A stretch of 64,000 nt of DNA, taken from the NCBI GenBank assembly GCA_003586115.2, contig QVOM02000073.1:28707673-28771672 (forward strand). The letters run 5' to 3'. Below the pieces are notes generated by a model, which saw only the letters and a program-made list of their open reading frames with translations, was not told the DNA's origin and searched no databases. The position numbers were made by a program, and so were the translations under genes. Source of the stretch: Salvator merianae. Lineage: Eukaryota > Chordata > Lepidosauria > Squamata > Teiidae. Of this stretch, positions 58,201 through 64,000 are shown in pieces. How positions within the stretch are numbered: the stretch's first letter is position 1; every line of letters starts with the position of its first letter.

Positions 58201-59259
58201 AGTTGTAGCAGAAACCAGGAGAACACCATTGCAGTAAAACAAGCTAATATAGAGCACAGCACTAATACTCACTGAAGGAGTGAGAGAAGAGGAATATAGG
58301 AAAAGAGGAATATATGAAATACTCTATAAGAATATAAGAAATTTGGAAAGAAACAATTTGTTACCACCTGAGCAGAAAGCAAATAGGTACCAGACAAGGT
58401 AAAGATGCATAAAGATGGCCCTGGAAACCTGTTAGCAAATACATATGAATTTGCATGTTGCAAAGATAGACTAGAAGAAGGTATATGATTCACTGCCACA
58501 CAGTTGCATTCTGAACTGTCCGGGCAGGATTGAAATTTTCAGAAACATCAAAATAAATAAATAAATAAATAAATAAATAAAATGCTACAACAACCACAAG
58601 CCTCTGGAAGACTAAGGTTGCGATCAAATGGCTTCCTTATGGAAACAGAAATATGCACATGGTGCTCCAAGGGTCACACACATGCATATTTTTGTTGCAC
58701 GTGTCCCATCACAGAGATGCAAGACAAAGAATAAGGAGAAAGTATGGGATCTGGCATTCCTCAGAGTATCTTGACAGCACTCTCTCCCTGCTTTGCTGGA
58801 TCAGGCATCATGTGATTCCTGCTACTGGCATGGTTGCTGAGGCTGAGCACAGTTGGCTGAAATGGCCTGCTACTCGGCATGACATATAGCTATCTTCTCA
58901 GCTGTGAATCGTATCATGCAGCCAACAAATGGCACATGGCATGATCTGATGTATATGAATCTGATTTATTCTGTTGAACTCCAATTCCTATGTTAACTAT
59001 AGCAACAACAGCAACAAAACCAGTTCAGATAATAGCAATAGGTGATAACATAATATTAGAAGATCTTCAGACACTTGCGCACTGCTCTGCCTTGAAAAAA
59101 AGAAAGAAAAGAAAAGGGAAAGAAATAAAACAGGAAAAAAGCAATGGCAAAATAATAATAAAATTCAATAAGGGTTTTTTTTTTGTTCATTTTTTTTTTT
59201 TTTTAGAGAGCATTAACATTATGTTAACTGAGTATATAAATACTTCACACCATTGTAAG
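58201..59259. other. Unique sequence with AAAT tract
   Basis: AAAT repeat at 58549-58580 and an A/G-rich stretch at 59095-59150. 58600-58930 is less AT-rich, but no family was recognised. Confidence 0.45.
58549..58580. repeat. (AAAT)n microsatellite
   Basis: About eight AAAT units; may mark a LINE tail, but no upstream LINE motif was seen. Confidence 0.93.
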
Positions 59260-59499
59260 GCAGGATCCACATGCAACACTTACTGTTCTGGTTTCCACTT
59301 GAGCTGTTTTTATGACAAAGCAAAACTGGCCAGATTTGGAATGCTTTGGGGTCTGGTCCAAATGGTGTTCAGATGGAAACCTCACTGCTGTGCGTGGGAT
59401 GGTTCCCATAGAAGCAACTTTTTCTGTGGCCAGGAGCCGCTGTGAGGTTTGCAGTGTTTGTTCACCATCCCTCCAGCTTGAATGCATCTTATGTGAATT

Positions 59500-59807
59500 G
59501 CCCTGGATTGAGGCTGCACACTTTCTCTTGGCAGCCATCAGCAGTGCAAGGGATGGAACAGTCCTGTACTAGGCTTCCAGCACTCATAGTGTGGATGCCA
59601 GCCTGATGTCCACCAGAGCAGCTGTGGCAATGTCCAGCCATTGCCATGGCAATTGGGGATATGGTGTACTGACTGGGAGCCATCCAGCTGCACTTAGACT
59701 TGGGAACAGCTGGAGCCATATCTGGACACTGTAGTGGCAGGGCTGTACAAATGCATTTAACCAGTGAGCATCTCATTAGCCACTATGGGTAATGTGTGAA
59801 CAGGCCC
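59500..59807. mobile_element. GGGCC type C-like element, right part
   Basis: Right end GGTAATGTGTGAACAGGCCC. The interior GCCATTGCCATGGCAATTGG and CTGTACTAGGCTTCCAGCA match 61640-62010. The left limit is uncertain. Confidence 0.6.
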
Positions 59808-60795
59808 TCAGATATTCTTTGCCCTTCCAAAATGCCTGATGTAACTTTAGTGGCCCGATATCATGGCCAAACCTCACATCAACAAATTCAGACTATGTTG
59901 CCAGATTGTGATTAAGCTGTATTACACTAAGTGCTATGCTTGAAGAGAATCACAGTCCAAACAATGTTTATTTTTGGCATAAATGTCTATTGATCAAATA
60001 TGGCAGAAGCTGATTGTGGTTTTGTCCCTTGCCTAAAGTTATTCCATGAGGCTGCTATTGCCTTGAAAATGTATAGGGGTAAACTGATGTCCTTAATTTC
60101 AAATAAAATCTTTTAGAGAATGTCATACATCATGATTATCAGGTCTATTAGACTTTTGAAATCTGTTCTGTAGGCTAAAGGAACTGTAAAATAATAGCTT
60201 TTCCTTGGAAATACTTTTTGTAGTACCTGCCATATTTATTACCTGTACTGTATCCCTTTTATTAAATTCTGTATCTGAAATTCAATTGTCTATTCAATAA
60301 CATCAAGCATTAGTCAGATAACAGGCTGACATAAATATTGATTTACTCTGACTGATAATAGAATCAATCTCCCCAAGGCACATGAAAATACTCTCTATTG
60401 AGAAGTCTATTCAGCAAGAGTCTGTGCAAGGCTTTTATATGTGTGTGGTGTGCATAATATATATACAGTATATATGAAGAGTATGTTACAAGAACATATA
60501 AATCAAATGGTGCCCAGATGCAAAAGATTATTTTTGTACTACTCACAAGTATCCTTAACAGTGAGCTCAATACTTATCAATGAATAGTAATTGTGATTAA
60601 GATATTACGCAGCAGGAACTATCAATATCAACTAATTTTACAGTCTAGTCAGTTTTATTAAGTAGCTCTAACAGTTCTTGTGTATTCTTGTATAAAATTA
60701 AATGCTATTTTTTTTTCTTTCCATTTTACCTGCTTAAAGGAAAGCTAAGTAGTTTAAGGACTAAGGCTTGGGATCAGAATATATTTTGACCCAAG
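59808..60795. other. Unique AT-rich sequence, no gene recognised
   Basis: No coding or transposon motifs recognised; a TATA/TATG low-complexity patch lies near 60435-60475. Confidence 0.5.
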
Positions 60796-61110
60796 GCCCA
60801 CCTTTCTACACCTGTTGTAGAGTATGGGAAGCTCTGTCATCCCCAACCTGTTTTGTCTGCATGGGTTGGAGCAGTAGAACAGAATACAGTGTCAAAATTG
60901 CACTCTATCCCTATCAAGCTGTGGACCACTCTAAAGAAATCAGCAAGCAGACTAGGGTCCATATTTGGAATATGAAGTGCATGCAGACAGCACATACTCA
61001 TAGGGCTAAATGCCATGGAGGGACCCGTTCTAGTGGTTCACCAGGAAATAGCAGTGGCTCTGGAAGTGGCACCAGAAGTTAGTGCACCACTCAAATGTGG
61101 CCTCTTGGCA
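60796..61110. mobile_element. GGGCC type E element, left part
   Basis: Begins GGCCCACCTTTCTACACC. The core (TGCATGCAGACAGCACATAC, then GTGGCACCAGAAGTTAGTGC) matches 50850-50950 and 19930-20030. The right end was not found before the type A element at 61134. Confidence 0.65.
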
Positions 61111-61133
61111 ACAATGAAGTTAGGGTATCTTTG

Positions 61134-61313
61134 GCCCTTTCTGCACTTGACTTTATTCTGGATCATATCCCAGAACAGGGACCTGCTATCCGCACGCTAG
61201 TGGAGATTATAGCAGGCCCTGTGTGGGGCCTGCCATTGTTCCTACTAGCATGCAGATGGCAGGTCCCTATTCCAGAATATAATCTGGTTTAAGGCCAAGT
61301 GCAATAAGGGCCT
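61134..61313. mobile_element. GGGCC type A fold-back MITE, copy 3
   Basis: Same palindromic layout as 2626-2805. Left end GCCCTTTCTGCACTTGAC, right end CCAAGTGCAATAAGGGCC. TTG on both sides (61131-61133 and 61314-61316). Confidence 0.87.
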
Positions 61314-61639
61314 TTGTCCCTGGCCTTTGAAGGCTCTGAACAATCTTCAAAGGCTTTTTATAGCCTTTGGAGTCAGCAGTCAGAGCTAGGCCAGGCCAGG
61401 CCAGGTCATCCAAATGCAGATGTCTATATCCCAGTCCAGTGGCAACCCAGTCCAGCATAAGTCTAGTTGGGTGTTCCAGATCAGGGTATTCGCCTCTGTT
61501 CTAGAATAAAAAGGGTAAGTGCAGAGAGGGCTAAAGTTAATGAATAATTAGTGGATTATGGGATACATTTTTTTGTTTGTCTTTTGAACTACAATATTAC
61601 AATTGAAATTGAGTTACACAATACCAGAACCTTTATCCT

Positions 61640-62010
61640 GGAACTGTAAAGTTTATTCACACTTCACAGCCTAGAACGGAATAATAATACCATTCTAGGA
61701 TGTACAAGACTTAGCAGGGTGGGACCGTCTGCACTTCAAGGGTTGGAAAAGCCTTGTACCAGGCCTCTAGCATTTGAAGTGCAGATGTTAGGCCTGACTG
61801 CCATAACAGAAGCCATAGAAGCATCTGGTCATTGCCATGGTGATTGGGAAGTGGCCACAACTGCAGCCTCGCTGACCCACCCACTCCCTGACCCAGGACA
61901 GAGTGGTCTGCTGACTCTTGGGATAGTGGCTGTCAGTACAAATGCATCCTTAAACCATACAATTCATGTGGAACGATTTATTTCACAATTCTCCCAGTAG
62001 TGACTAATGT
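61640..62010. mobile_element. GGGCC type C-like element, decayed ends
   Basis: A subterminal palindrome (CCTAGAACGGAATAATA against ACCATTCTAGG, about 61670-61700) and an interior shared with 59500-59807 (CATTGCCATGGTGATTGGG). The left end TTCACACTTCACAG is diverged. Limits approximate. Confidence 0.55.
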
Positions 62011-63115
62011 TCATTGTGGCTGGCAGAGTGGAAGCCAGCAAAAGGAACTGGAATTAATTGAATAATGTTGACATCATGATATGAAATTCTGTTCTCAGCC
62101 AATCAAAGCTTCCAGAGGCCCACACCAACTCTGGACAGTGCAAATAACCAGAAAATGAAACATGATTTGGAATTTTAGAAGGTAGTATGGGTCTGCGAAA
62201 ACTACAAGAAGCCCAGAAGTGAGCATCATGTTGTGATTGCATCATAGCCCAATGTGACATCACAGTCTTTGGACCCTATCCCAGCACAGGTGAGTGCACC
62301 TAAGGACTCCTCTCCTATCCTGGGGGTCCAGTGAACTTTTACTAAATTCCAAGGCTTTGTCTGAATGTGAATGGGCTCTGAGATCTGCCACATTTCAACC
62401 AAAACTGTATGATAGCAATTCTTGTAGGTGTGTGTGTGTGTGTCTGAAATTGTGGACTCTTCAAAGGTGTTAAAAGTAAAGTTGAAAAATACATCCCCAA
62501 ATGCATAGAATTTTGCAACTGAATTCTGCAAAATCTGCAAAGAAATTTATTTTGAGGTAATGTCATCACTATTTCTTTTGGAAATGTGCAGATTCCTATA
62601 TTTCCATTTTAATATTCAGCTAATTGTTAATCTGCATTTGGTTTTAGCATATCATCATCATCATCATCGCTACTGTGTAGAGCACCACCCAAGTAGTTAT
62701 ATTACTGAGAACAAGGCTAGAAGGAGGGACAGGAAGAAGAATGGGGGAAAAGATTCTGAATAATGGACAATAAGATAAACTGAAAGGTGTCTTATACAAT
62801 GAATGTGGTTTTTAAAACTGAGATTTGGCAAACAAAAGAGAAAAAGCTATATTATATTACATAGGGTGATGTTCAGTGAAGGGGATTAAATTGAATATTG
62901 ATTTTGGGGAAGGTGTGACAGTGCTGTTAAAATGATAACAAAAATGAAACAGAAGTAAACAATGGAGTAATTGAGTACCCAAAGTGTTTCTTACTTATCA
63001 GAGTGGTCTTAGGTGTGATCAGCATTTCATACCTGTATTTCTGCTGCATTCTCTTACCTTTCAGTAATATATATTTAAAGCTTCCCATCCTCCCTAGCTT
63101 TCTGATCATGACTAT
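62011..63115. other. Unique sequence, no gene recognised
   Basis: Short TG (62428-62443) and ATC (62649-62668) runs only. Confidence 0.5.
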
Positions 63116-63430
63116 GGGCCTTTCTGCACTTACCTTATGGGACATTCTACACTGATCGCAGGAATGCCTTGTTTGCACTCAGATGCCTCTGCAGCAGTCT
63201 GGAAGTTGCCTCAACCTTCCCTGGGCTGTTCCTGCTGTGGACAGCTCAAACTGGCCCAAATATGGAGGCTGCGAAAAGTTCTCAGCCTCCATCGTTGCCA
63301 GCCAGGGCTGTTTTAGCCAGGTGCCCAGAAAAAAACTACTTCAAGAGATGCTTCTAGGATCCTGGAAAATGGTTTCTTGGTCCTGGTATACTTGGGCAGC
63401 CACTTGTGTGACATTTGCATATGAGTGACT
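63116..63430. mobile_element. GGGCC element, left part
   Basis: Starts GGGCCTTTCTGCACTTACC, a perfect group end. No right end found within the window, so the end given is a guess. Short frames inside have no known motif. Confidence 0.55.
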
Positions 63431-63909
63431 GGTCTGATATTCCAACTTGATATGCTGAATGAACTGCTTACAGCCACAGTGCCATGGCTACAGTGCCATT
63501 ATTGTTCTCTAGCCTGGTCTAATGCCTGGTCTGATAAAGATGCAGTACCTCTACAGGGAGGCATAGCCTTCTGCTGACCATCCACAGTGAGGAAAAGCAA
63601 GGCACTATGAGGATATAATCATTTATCTTCATGTTGACTTGAATGCTTCTTTTGATATGTTATCTAGTGAAGTGTTCAAGGAACCATCTGGTTCAGCTTT
63701 ATGGAATCACTTCCTATTTTTAAGGTCTGATGATGTGGACAAGGCACTTGCAACAGTACTTTCTACATTTTTTGACCCTTGTCCATCTTGATTGATTAGA
63801 GCAAGCCATGAGAGAATGGCTGAGTGGTTCCAGGATGTAGTAAATGTTTCAGTGTGAGATGGGGTGGTACCTCCAGCCCTGAAGAAGGCTGTGGTTCAGT
63901 CACTCCTTT

Positions 63910-64000
63910 AAAAAAAAAAAAAGAAGAAGAAGAAGAAGAAGAAGAAGAAGAAGAAGAAGAAGAAGAAGAAGAAGGAGGAGGAGGAGGAGGAGGAGGAGGA
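63910..64000. repeat. (A)n(GAA)n(GGA)n microsatellite, runs off the window
   Basis: An A run, then about 18 GAA units, then at least nine GGA units up to the last base. A purine-only strand of at least 90 bases. Confidence 0.97.

Overview
The window looks like gene-poor nuclear DNA of a squamate reptile (lizard or snake; the species cannot be told). The evidence is AT-rich sequence with no convincing host exon, rRNA, tRNA or CRISPR array, together with CR1-type and L2-type LINE remnants, hAT elements, solo LTRs, many short GGGCC-ended non-autonomous DNA transposons and many microsatellites. Every open frame I could interpret is a broken transposon frame or chance. No gene function is claimed; the content is a layered record of insertions. 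Assignments come from reading the sequence and from memory of family motifs; no database search was run.

Main groups. (1) LINEs: CR1-like remnants, all minus strand, at 9185-9350, 11127-11640, 13470-15072, 23030-28390 (broken into four pieces) and 31755-32765. L2-like remnants are on both strands (7095, 19130, 19650, 55340 on plus; 37500, 38606, 42090 and 44480 on minus). A LINE first-ORF remnant lies at 54490-55280. (2) A roughly 1.2 kb LTR family (TG...CA, 4-bp target duplications ACAT and AGAG): 2872-4221, 4222-6295 and 26141-27347 on minus; truncated copies at 38250 and 42718 on plus. (3) hAT elements with 8-bp duplications: 3291-3882, 22299-22679, 24090-25218, 34102-34460 and 49287-49685, plus a partial one at 57895. 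(4) About twenty related 'GGGCC' elements with ends resembling GGGCCTGTTTGCACTT. I call them type A (170-180 bp fold-back), B (about 400-545 bp), C (with a palindrome next to the end), D (CpG-rich, about 560 bp) and E (sharing a different core). Many are flanked by 3-bp direct repeats.

Nesting gives relative ages. In 2872-6295 an old LTR was hit by a second LTR and a hAT element, and the second LTR by a type C element. In 23030-28390 one CR1 was hit by a type B element, a hAT element and a solo LTR. In 13470-15072 a CR1 was hit by a type A element. In 19650-21050 a LINE was hit by type E and type C elements. Related copies elsewhere in the window act as uninterrupted comparison sites.

The rest is AT-rich unique sequence. 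A CpG-rich block at 12262-13223 carries a perfect CRE and two adjacent C/EBP palindromes and is the best candidate for something other than plain repeat.
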